Origin: Mesobacillus subterraneus
Lineage (GTDB): Bacteria > Bacillota > Bacilli > Bacillales > Cytobacillaceae
Direction: 5' to 3'
DNA: 64,000 nt
Assembly (NCBI RefSeq): GCF_003937825.1
Contig: NZ_RSFW01000009.1
Location: 248,001 to 312,000, forward strand
The notes beneath the pieces were generated by a model, which did no database searches, was not told the origin of the DNA, and worked only from the letters and a program-made list of their open reading frames with translations. Positions 56,962 to 64,000 of this stretch are shown here, in pieces. Position 1 is the stretch's first letter; each line of letters opens with the position of its first letter. The position numbers and the translations under genes were made by a program.

Positions 56962-57078
56962 TTATTCTTTCGTATCTTTGCCCGCAAGTTCCTTGAACGA
57001 TTTCACCTTGCCATGCGGATGCTGGTCCTGTTTCCGAACAGCCCATTTACGTTCCTTTTCTCGTTTCGATTCAGACAT
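56962..57078 (-). CDS. 38-residue basic protein, DUF6254-like
   Basis: MSESKREKERKWAVRKQDQ then PHGKVKSFKELAGKDTKE. Ribosome site GGAGGGAAGAG 1-11 nt before the ATG region. The WxVRKxDQxPHGKVKSxKEL pattern resembles the small Bacillus family named DUF6254 (recalled, not checked). Function unknown. Confidence 0.65.
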   Translation of the reverse strand: MSESKREKERKWAVRKQDQHPHGKVKSFKELAGKDTKE

Positions 57079-57206
57079 GCTCTTCCCTCCAAATACAGAT
57101 TGTATTTCTGTATTACCATTCCCCAATTAGAAGAAATCATTTCCTTACAACTTTAATTAATTATTTGGTACAATAAATTTTGTTTCTGGAAAGGGGTTTA
57201 TGAAAA

Positions 57207-57818
57207 ATGAAAAATTGGATGGCGGATCGCAGGCTGCTTATTGGGATTCTGATCGCGCATCTACTCTTATTTTTTACCTTTGAGGATAAGACTGTATTCT
57301 GGTATATTTTCACAGCTACCATGCTGGTTTTAATCAGTTACTCCATCATACATGAAGAAATTGAGGATAATACCTCAACATTTTCATATTTGTCGATAGG
57401 TATAGCATCCGGACTTGGATTGTTTGGATTGTTTTGGCTTGGCAGCTTTTTGATTGATGTCCTGAACCTGCCGTTTTCAAGTCAGATCACACGGCTATAT
57501 AACCAGTTCTCCCCCGACCTGTTTTGGCATTATCTTGTCCTTGTCTTGATTATCGCTCCTGGGGAAGAAATCTTTTGGCGTGGATTTATTCAAAAACGAT
57601 TAAGCAAATACTTTAGCACGAAAATGACGGTTGGCCTCTCCGTCTTGTTATACGCATCCGTACATTTGTGGTCAGGACAGTTCATTCTGGTGCTTGCGGC
57701 CATTATAGCTGGACTGGCATGGAGCATCTTGTATGCATGGAAACGAAGTCTGCCACTCGTCATCGTCTCACATATCGTCTTTGATTTATTACTATTCGTT
57801 TTCCTGCCGCTTCGCTAA
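57207..57818 (+). CDS. CPBP-family intramembrane protease (Abi)
   Basis: 203 residues, about seven membrane helices. CPBP/Rce1-like motifs: E120-E121-xxx-R125 (GEEIFWRGF), H153 in LLYASVHLW and H189 in VSHIVFD. These form the expected glutamate-type intramembrane active site. Families include CAAX-like and bacteriocin-immunity proteases; the substrate is unknown. Confidence 0.85.
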   Translation: MKNWMADRRLLIGILIAHLLLFFTFEDKTVFWYIFTATMLVLISYSIIHEEIEDNTSTFSYLSIGIASGLGLFGLFWLGSFLIDVLNLPFSSQITRLYNQFSPDLFWHYLVLVLIIAPGEEIFWRGFIQKRLSKYFSTKMTVGLSVLLYASVHLWSGQFILVLAAIIAGLAWSILYAWKRSLPLVIVSHIVFDLLLFVFLPLR

Positions 57819-57831
57819 TCAATCTTTAAAA

Positions 57832-57865
57832 AATGACCCATGCCATTAAAGGTACATGGGTCATT
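57832..57865 (+). terminator. Terminator of the CPBP protease gene
   Basis: Stem AATGACCCATG/CATGGGTCATT; moderate T-rich tail CTTATTATTG. Confidence 0.7.
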
Positions 57866-57990
57866 CTTATTATTGCTGAGAAGCCTTGTCCATGATATTT
57901 TGGTAATGCGACACGATTTGTAACTTTTCAGCAAGAAATCCGTCTAAAAAATCAGATACACCAAACGAGATGACAGGGGGCAATTAAAAC

Positions 57991-58644
57991 ATGAACAAGT
58001 TAATGAAACCTTTTGCAGTGATTAGTCTGTCAGCATTATTCATTGCTGGCTGTGGTTCCGCAGACCAAACGGATAAGGCCGACAAGGCACCCGATTCCCA
58101 GCCGGTTACAGCGCCTGAAAAGAGCGAAGATGGCCAGAACTCTGGCGGGCAGGACAAAAAGAATGAAGAAGGCTTGATCCGGATCATGGAGCAAAATATA
58201 TCCTATTCTGTGGACGGTGATGAGAAGGAACAAACAGCATTCTTAAAATATAATGATAACCAAAACTACTCAATGTATGTTATGCCTGAATATGAGCTGA
58301 CAGCAGAAGAGCCAAATAAGGACGTTTTGCTCTGGTCGGAAGACGACAGTGTGTTCATGCGCATCGAACTGCTGCCAGAAGATGTTGAATGGTCATTGAT
58401 CGAAGAAAATTCAAAAGCACAGCTTGCTGCGGTTGGAGAGGTGAAGGAAGCCGAACAACCTGAGGATCCATTCTTCGAAAATGCCTGGGCTATGGAAACA
58501 AAAAGCGGCTCGGATATCGTAACATCCTATTTAATTAAAAATGAGAAACAGCCGTTAAAATTGACACTATTCACAAAAGAAGATGCAGACCATAGAGAAG
58601 CATTCATCGAAATGGCCAAAACGATCATGAGCGAGGAGAAATAA
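57991..58644 (+). CDS. Lipoprotein, unknown
   Basis: 217 residues. Signal peptide and lipobox FIAGC (Cys21), an Asp/Lys/Gly-rich linker to about 60, then a compact acidic domain (FLKYNDNQNYSMYVMPEYEL...). No catalytic motif seen. Stand-alone gene with its own terminator. The ribosome site is a weak GGGGGC 9 nt upstream. Confidence 0.8.
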   Translation: MNKLMKPFAVISLSALFIAGCGSADQTDKADKAPDSQPVTAPEKSEDGQNSGGQDKKNEEGLIRIMEQNISYSVDGDEKEQTAFLKYNDNQNYSMYVMPEYELTAEEPNKDVLLWSEDDSVFMRIELLPEDVEWSLIEENSKAQLAAVGEVKEAEQPEDPFFENAWAMETKSGSDIVTSYLIKNEKQPLKLTLFTKEDADHREAFIEMAKTIMSEEK

Positions 58645-58673
58645 AAAAGAAGGGGCTGCCCCCTTCTTTTTTC
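58643..58673. terminator. Bidirectional terminator between the lipoprotein gene and ykvI
   Basis: Stem AAAAAAGAAGGGG/CCCCTTCTTTTTT with a short loop. Confidence 0.85.
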
Positions 58674-58675
58674 GT

Positions 58676-59719
58676 TTATTTAGGAATATCAACAGGTTTC
58701 ATCCAAAGCAATACAATAAAGATTAAACTTATATACCCAAAAACAGGGTATAGCACCGATAACAGTGTCCCATAATCAATCAAGCTGATGAAATAGCAGA
58801 TCACGAAAAGCAGCGCCACTACCAGCAGACTAGGCAGCTTTATATATTTTTGGATTTGCCTTTCCAAACCAAAGATATTTCCGATCACTGAAGTGAAGAT
58901 CTCCCCATAAACAATCAAGACAAAGATCCAGTAAAGCCCTGATGCCAACTGTTTCATGATGACAGCCATCGGGATTTCGAATGTCTCAAATCCAGGGAGC
59001 ATAATTAAGGTCAAATGGCTTGAAAGCAGGATCAGCGTCAACGCAATGCCCCCAAGAATCCCTCCCCACTTAACCGTACTGTCATCCTTAATTTCAGCAG
59101 CAACCGGTACAAGGACCGCCTGGGCAAGCGACAGGTTCAGTGCAGTATAGGAGAATGGCCCGATGACCGCCTTCCATCCGTCCTCCGCATATGGCAGGAA
59201 AACAACCTGCTCAACAAACCCGGGCAGTTTGACTGACAGGAAAAACATGATCAGGCTGAACAAAATCATCATTGGGACGACAACGATGTTTACTGCAAAC
59301 ACTCCTTTCAAGCCGACAAACATGACAGCCAGAGACAGGCCAATCGTGACAAAAATACCAATGGATTTTGTCAGTCCAAGCTGTTCCTCGAAGACTGCAC
59401 CCGCTCCTGAAAGCATGACAGCACAGACACCCAGCAGCATAAAGAGCATGACAATGTTGATGATTCTTCCAAAAAACTTCCCAAATAAATGTTCATTCAT
59501 TTCTTCATACGAACGAGCACCGATAGAAGCAGCAATCCGCATTAATTTAGCACCCATATATGTAAGAATGTAACCAGCCATGAAAACGCCGATCAATCCA
59601 AATAGGCCAAAGCGGGAAAAAAATTCGACAATCTCCCTCCCCGTAGCAAAGCCGGCACCTACCACCGTGCCGACGTAAACCGCGGCAATTTGAAAGGCAG
59701 CTCCCCAGTTTGTCTTCAA
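58676..59719 (-). CDS. ykvI: YkvI-family membrane transporter-like protein
   Basis: 347 residues with about ten membrane helices and the family's first-helix motif VGTVVGAGFATGREI, which resembles the discontinuous substrate helix of LeuT/APC-fold carriers. TTG at 59719 chosen (GGAGGGAGGGG 6 nt before). Probably a cation-coupled solute carrier; substrate unknown. Confidence 0.82.
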   Translation of the reverse strand: MKTNWGAAFQIAAVYVGTVVGAGFATGREIVEFFSRFGLFGLIGVFMAGYILTYMGAKLMRIAASIGARSYEEMNEHLFGKFFGRIINIVMLFMLLGVCAVMLSGAGAVFEEQLGLTKSIGIFVTIGLSLAVMFVGLKGVFAVNIVVVPMMILFSLIMFFLSVKLPGFVEQVVFLPYAEDGWKAVIGPFSYTALNLSLAQAVLVPVAAEIKDDSTVKWGGILGGIALTLILLSSHLTLIMLPGFETFEIPMAVIMKQLASGLYWIFVLIVYGEIFTSVIGNIFGLERQIQKYIKLPSLLVVALLFVICYFISLIDYGTLLSVLYPVFGYISLIFIVLLWMKPVDIPK

Positions 59720-59843
59720 AGCATTCCCCTCCCTCCTTTCCAATATATGTAGGGGCAGACAAACCATGACGAGCTTTTTTAAAAAGCAGGCAGACTTGCA
59801 AAGAACTAACCATTAAAAGAAAAAATTACCATTAGCAAAAACA

Positions 59844-59872
59844 TTGAAAGTCAAATATGGTCAAATTATAAT
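59844..59872 (+). promoter_or_regulatory. clpE sigma-A promoter
   Basis: TTGAAA (59844-59849), exactly 17 nt, TATAAT (59867-59872). The CtsR operator fills the spacer. Confidence 0.85.
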
Positions 59873-59900
59873 AAAGCTAAATTGATCAAAGATAGTCAAA
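59849..59900 (+). promoter_or_regulatory. Two CtsR operators at clpE
   Basis: Against the CtsR consensus RGTCAAANANRGTCAAA: AGTCAAATATGGTCAAA at 59849-59865 is a perfect match; GATCAAAGATAGTCAAA at 59884-59900 has one mismatch. The first overlaps the promoter, the second the likely transcription start. Confidence 0.9.
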
Positions 59901-59956
59901 GTCAGATCTGATGATTCTTTGTTTAAATCCAGAAACATTTTGAAGGAGGAATTTAA

Positions 59957-62116
59957 ATGCTTTGCCAAAATTGCCATGAGAATCATGCAAATGTACAGTT
60001 TAAGATCATTGTAAACGGTAATCAGAAGCATTTAATGCTCTGCGAGGATTGCTATAAGAAAGAGAGAGAAAAATTAAGTACTTCCTTTGGCAGCCAAATT
60101 TCCGGTTTCGGCGGATTTGGCAGCTCACCTTTTAACGATATGTTTAAACAGTTTTCCAATCAGATGAATAATCAAATCCCCGGACAAAATCCTGCTGCTG
60201 CGGCAACGAAGGCCGCAGGTGGAGGCGGAAACGGATTTATTGACCAATATGGCAGGAACTTGACGCATATCGCCAAGACTGGTCTCATTGATCCGGTAAT
60301 TGGGCGCGATGATGAAGTAAAGCGTGTCATTGAAATCTTAAATAGAAGAAACAAAAACAATCCCGTACTCATTGGGGAACCGGGTGTCGGCAAAACAGCA
60401 ATTGCAGAAGGCCTTGCATTGAAGATTGTCGAAGGCGATGTGCCGGAAAAATTAGAAAATAAAGAAGTTTACCTTCTCGATGTCGCTTCAATTGTCTCCA
60501 ATACAGGAATCCGCGGCCAATTCGAGGAAAGGATGAAGCAGCTGATTGCAGAATTGCAGGCACGCAAGAACATCATTCTCTTCATTGATGAAATCCACCA
60601 GTTAATTGGTGCAGGCTCTGCTGAAGGCTCAATGGACGCGGGGAACATTCTTAAGCCTGCCCTGGCCCGAGGTGAACTTCAGGTAGTCGGTGCAACAACC
60701 CTGAAGGAATATCGCCAGATTGAAAAGGACGCGGCACTCGAAAGGCGTTTCCAGCCTGTGCATGTGCTGGAACCAACAGTTGATGAGGCTATCGAGATCT
60801 TGAAGGGGATCCAGACAAAGTATGAGGATTTTCACCAGGTAACCTTCGGAGAAGAAGCAATAAAGGCTTGTGTACAGCTTTCTCATCGTTATATCCAGGA
60901 GCGCTTCCTTCCTGACAAAGCAATCGATTTGATGGATGAAGCGGGATCCAAGCTGAACCTTGTTTCGGATTACAGTGATAAAAAAGATGCTGAGCACCGT
61001 CTGGCTGAGATTGCTAAAGAAAAAGAAAAAGCTTTGAAAAACGAAGACTATGAAACTGCCGCAAAGCTGCGGGATGAAGAAGCAAGACTCGAAAAATCCC
61101 TTAATGACAGCGGCAATGCTGAGCTTCCGATTGTGACTGTGCAGCATATCCAGGAAATTATTGAGCAAAAAACAGGTATTCCTGTCGGCAAGCTGCAAGA
61201 GGACGAGCAGAGAAAAATGAGGAACCTTGCCACAAACCTGAATAGCAAGGTCATCGGCCAGCAAGATGCCGTGGAGAAAGTCGCGAAAGCCATCCGCCGC
61301 AGCCGGGCTGGGTTGAAAGCGAAGAACCGTCCAATTGGCTCCTTCCTGTTCGTCGGACCTACAGGTGTTGGTAAAACCGAGCTGACCAAAACATTGGCTG
61401 AGGAACTATTCGGTTCGAAGGATTCAATGATTCGTCTCGATATGAGCGAGTATATGGAAAAGCACAGCGTGTCTAAGCTGATTGGTTCACCTCCAGGATA
61501 TGTAGGCCACGATGAGGCTGGCCAGCTGACAGAGAAAGTGCGCCGCAATCCTTATAGCATCATTCTTTTGGATGAAATTGAAAAGGCCCACCCGGATGTT
61601 CAGCATATGTTCCTGCAAATCCTTGAGGACGGCCGTCTGACAGACAGCCAGGGACGCACAGTAAGCTTCAAGGATACTGTTATCATTATGACAAGCAACG
61701 CAGGTGTCGGCCACAAAACCATCAAGGTCGGCTTCGGCCAGAGCACTGCCGTGAATGAATCTAGTATTCTAGATTCACTTGGCGGTTTCTTCAAGCCAGA
61801 ATTCCTGAACCGATTTGACAGCATCATCGAATTCAAAGCACTGGAGAAAGAACATCTTCTTCAAATTGTTGACCTGATGCTGAAAGAATTGCAAGTCACT
61901 CTTGAAGACCAAAATATTACCCTCAAAATCGAGGATGATGTAAAAGAGAAACTTGCTGAACTGGGTTACCACCCGGCATTTGGAGCCCGCCCACTGCGCC
62001 GTGCCATTCAGGAACAGCTCGAGGACTCCATCGCTGACTTCATTTTGGAAGAACCAGATGCAGTAGAACTGCTCGCAGTACTTGATAACAACACCATCAC
62101 AATCAAGAAAAATTAA
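59957..62116 (+). CDS. clpE: Clp protease ATPase subunit ClpE
   Basis: 719 residues. N-terminal zinc finger (Cys3, Cys6, Cys29, Cys32) that defines ClpE, a Gly/Phe/Asn-rich linker, AAA-1 (Walker [10 protein letters not shown], Walker B ILFIDEI), a UVR-type coiled segment ([20 protein letters not shown]), and AAA-2 ([23 protein letters not shown]). Unfolds proteins for ClpP under heat and disulfide stress. Controlled by CtsR, judging by two operators. GAAGGAGG ribosome site. Confidence 0.97.
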   Translation: MLCQNCHENHANVQFKIIVNGNQKHLMLCEDCYKKEREKLSTSFGSQISGFGGFGSSPFNDMFKQFSNQMNNQIPGQNPAAAATKAAGGGGNGFIDQYGRNLTHIAKTGLIDPVIGRDDEVKRVIEILNRRNKNNPVLIGEPGVGKTAIAEGLALKIVEGDVPEKLENKEVYLLDVASIVSNTGIRGQFEERMKQLIAELQARKNIILFIDEIHQLIGAGSAEGSMDAGNILKPALARGELQVVGATTLKEYRQIEKDAALERRFQPVHVLEPTVDEAIEILKGIQTKYEDFHQVTFGEEAIKACVQLSHRYIQERFLPDKAIDLMDEAGSKLNLVSDYSDKKDAEHRLAEIAKEKEKALKNEDYETAAKLRDEEARLEKSLNDSGNAELPIVTVQHIQEIIEQKTGIPVGKLQEDEQRKMRNLATNLNSKVIGQQDAVEKVAKAIRRSRAGLKAKNRPIGSFLFVGPTGVGKTELTKTLAEELFGSKDSMIRLDMSEYMEKHSVSKLIGSPPGYVGHDEAGQLTEKVRRNPYSIILLDEIEKAHPDVQHMFLQILEDGRLTDSQGRTVSFKDTVIIMTSNAGVGHKTIKVGFGQSTAVNESSILDSLGGFFKPEFLNRFDSIIEFKALEKEHLLQIVDLMLKELQVTLEDQNITLKIEDDVKEKLAELGYHPAFGARPLRRAIQEQLEDSIADFILEEPDAVELLAVLDNNTITIKKN

Positions 62117-62123
62117 GCTTATC

Positions 62124-62162
62124 CCAAGGTCCGGGTCTAACCCTGGACCTTTTTTATTTTTT
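62124..62162 (+). terminator. Terminator of clpE
   Basis: Stem AAGGTCC-GGGT/ACCC-TGGACCTT followed by TTTTATTTTTTT. Confidence 0.85.
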
Positions 62163-62237
62163 TACAGTTTAAAAATGAAATCTCCATAAAAGGCATATAC
62201 AATAGAATCATAATTTTTAGAAAAGAGGTCAAACCTT

Positions 62238-64000
62238 ATGGGGTTTTTAACGAAATTCAGTTTGAAAAATGCATTCGCTGTTTTTATCATCTCCTTTTTA
62301 CTGATTCTTGGCGGCCTGTACTCCTTCACGCGCCTTAAGGTCGATCTGCTGCCGAACATTGAGTTCCCGCAGCTGTCTGTAGAAGTAATTTACCCGGGAG
62401 CCTCTCCGCAGGACATCAATGAACAAGTGACCGAGAAGCTGGAGACTAAATTTAAAGGCATCGACGGAATCAAGAAAATCCAGAGTTCCTCTTTTGAAAG
62501 CATTTCGATCATCAACCTTGAATTCCCTTTCGACACGGAACTCGATGATGCGGAACAGCAAGTAACTGCTTTTATCAAGGATGCAGGAATTCCTGATAAT
62601 GTCCAGACAAATGTGAATCGCTTCTCATTTGGCACCTTCCCAATCTTCAATATTTCATTATTCTCAAAAGATGATACGGATCTTGAAAAGCTGGTTGCGG
62701 ATGAAATTATCCCTGAACTCAACAAGATCCCTGGGATTAACAGTGTTTCGGTTGGAGGCATGACCGAGGAAGTTCTTCAAATAACGATTGACCAGGAGAA
62801 AGCATCCCAGCTTGCACTTAGCCTGAACGATATAAAAGAAACGATCAATGCCAAAAAGTTCAGCTTCCCCGCTGGAAACCTGAATGAAAATGAAATTCAA
62901 GTTCCTGTCAGGGTGCAGGAAAAAATCAATGAGATGAATGAGCTCGAAAATCTGGTGATCCAGTCCAGGTTCATGACTGATGCTCCGCCTGTAAAGCTAG
63001 GCGATATCGCTGTCATCGATACGGTAACAAAACAGCCAGAAATCACCCGCTACAACGAGCAAGAATCCTTATCCATGGCCATTACGAAAAAACAAGATGC
63101 GAATACAGTTGAAGTGGCAGGTAAAGTCATCGATGTAATAAACAGCTATAAAGATCGACTTGAATACGCGATTGGCTTTGATTCGGCAGAAGGAATCGAA
63201 AAGTCGGTCAACACCCTGATCAAAGAAGGACTGCTTGGCGCACTTTTTGCGTCCATCGCTGTTTTGATTTTCCTGAGAAATTTCAGGGCGACCATCATTG
63301 CCATTATTTCCATTCCGTTGTCTCTGCTGATCTCTTCTATATTCCTGAACCAGCTTGATATTTCATTGAATATCATGACCCTGGGCGGAATGGCAGTAGC
63401 GGTTGGCCGGGTAGTGGATGACAGTATCGTAGTCATTGAAAATATTTTCAGAAGGGTCCGCAAGTCAAATAAAAGCATGACTGATGAATTGATCCAGGAT
63501 TCTACCAAAGAGATTCTGAAGGCAATTACGTCATCTACGATTACGACAGTTGTGGTATTCCTGCCGCTGGGGCTCGTCGGAGGAATCACGGGGGAATTCT
63601 TCCTTCCATTTGCGCTGACAATCGTCTTCTCATTGCTTGCATCATTGATTGTAGCAGTTACCATTGTCCCGATCCTGGCAAAGTTCTCATTTAAAATGGT
63701 GCCAAAGGAAGAAAAAGAGGGTGCATTGCAAAAAGCTTATGCTTCTTCTATTAAATGGTCATTGAATCATAAAGGGCTGATTATTTTCTTATCGATTGCC
63801 CTGCTTGCCGGATCTGGTCTCCTCGTTAAAGGACTTGGATTTACATTCATCCCGAACGAAGAGCAGAAGCTCCTGGTTGCGACATTCCAGCTGCCATCCT
63901 CCACTACGCTCGAAAGAACAAACGATGTATCCATGAAAGTGGAGAAGATGTTTGCAGATAAAAAAGAAATCAATGATGTCACAGTTGGAATCGGAAGCCG
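62238..64000 (+). CDS. RND-family efflux transporter (SwrC/AcrB type), cut by the window end
   Basis: The first 587 residues are present; the full family length is about 1,030. First helix near residues 12-32, a large porter loop (35-320) with YPGASPQDINEQV and GGMTEEVL, then helices including GGMAVAVGRVVDDSIVVIEN, the RND motif with the proton-relay Asp pair. Likely exports amphipathic compounds; SwrC of B. subtilis acts on surfactin. AGAGGTC upstream of the ATG. No membrane-fusion-protein gene precedes it. Confidence 0.88.
   Translation, partial: MGFLTKFSLKNAFAVFIISFLLILGGLYSFTRLKVDLLPNIEFPQLSVEVIYPGASPQDINEQVTEKLETKFKGIDGIKKIQSSSFESISIINLEFPFDTELDDAEQQVTAFIKDAGIPDNVQTNVNRFSFGTFPIFNISLFSKDDTDLEKLVADEIIPELNKIPGINSVSVGGMTEEVLQITIDQEKASQLALSLNDIKETINAKKFSFPAGNLNENEIQVPVRVQEKINEMNELENLVIQSRFMTDAPPVKLGDIAVIDTVTKQPEITRYNEQESLSMAITKKQDANTVEVAGKVIDVINSYKDRLEYAIGFDSAEGIEKSVNTLIKEGLLGALFASIAVLIFLRNFRATIIAIISIPLSLLISSIFLNQLDISLNIMTLGGMAVAVGRVVDDSIVVIENIFRRVRKSNKSMTDELIQDSTKEILKAITSSTITTVVVFLPLGLVGGITGEFFLPFALTIVFSLLASLIVAVTIVPILAKFSFKMVPKEEKEGALQKAYASSIKWSLNHKGLIIFLSIALLAGSGLLVKGLGFTFIPNEEQKLLVATFQLPSSTTLERTNDVSMKVEKMFADKKEINDVTVGIGS

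Noticed and set aside
56765-57046. 93-residue minus-strand open frame
   Set aside because: Overlaps the 38-residue gene at 56962-57078 in another frame; the latter has the ribosome site and family likeness.
60629-61264. 211-residue minus-strand open frame inside clpE
   Set aside because: Lies entirely inside clpE, whose frame and motifs are unambiguous.

Overview
The window is a stretch of low-to-moderate G+C Bacillaceae chromosome (Bacillus sensu lato). Strong AGGAGG-type ribosome binding sites, frequent TTG/GTG starts, sporulation-type small proteins and, above all, gene order support this. From right to left the window follows the B. subtilis segment ptsHI - patA - cheV - ykyB/ykuD/ykuE - ykuI - ykuJ - ykuL(darB) - ccpC - dapH/dapL - ykuV - yknUV - rnjA - rpoY - ykrA - def - ykyA - pdhABCD - SR1 - speA - yktA/yktB - suhB - ylaF/typA/ylaH. 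I see no rRNA, tRNA, prophage or CRISPR array.

Layout. 1-370 is an array of 52-bp repeats, each carrying a GTCCGAAG/CTTCGGAC inverted repeat. 0.4-9 kb holds typA-ylaH, suhB with a frameshifted GNAT gene, yktA/yktB, a nitronate monooxygenase and speA. 8.9-9.1 kb encodes the dual-function small RNA SR1 with its peptide SR1P, facing speA across a shared terminator. 9.4-12.2 kb holds small unknown genes and lipoproteins. 12.2-17.1 kb is the pyruvate dehydrogenase operon. 17.7-22.7 kb holds ykyA (frameshifted), a YjcZ-type peptide, def, ykrA, a 23-residue peptide gene, and rpoY-rnjA. 22.8-31.4 kb holds a DUF4349 lipoprotein, the ABC exporter pair yknUV, ykuV, dapH-dapL and ccpC. 31.5-44.7 kb is transport and signalling: an MFS pump, the c-di-AMP receptor DarB, two EAL proteins, a metallo-beta-lactamase-fold/glutaredoxin pair, YkuD, YkuE and CheV. 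44.8-49.4 kb is metabolic and acetyltransferase genes. 49.5-50.0 kb is a non-genic island with a dispersed repeat and a decayed IS1182-like transposase. 50.1-56 kb holds ptsHI and a MoxR/DUF58/membrane-protein operon. 56-64 kb holds small genes, a CPBP protease, ykvI, CtsR-controlled clpE and a truncated RND transporter.

How the genes connect. Central carbon flow dominates: EI/HPr feed glycolysis, PdhABCD makes acetyl-CoA, CcpC governs the first TCA steps, and SR1 lies under matches to the CcpN operator. SR1P is known in B. subtilis to link GapA to RNase J1, whose gene rnjA is also here. Lysine/peptidoglycan supply (DapH, DapL), wall remodelling (YkuD, deacetylase, C39-type lipoprotein), nucleotide second messengers (DarB for c-di-AMP; YkuI and a PAS-GGDEF-EAL protein for c-di-GMP) and protein quality control (ClpE, peptide deformylase) make up most of the rest.

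Limits. Family names rest on remembered sequences and motifs read by eye; no database search was possible. Two genes (3289-3749 and 17699-18372) are out of frame, and sequencing error cannot be excluded.
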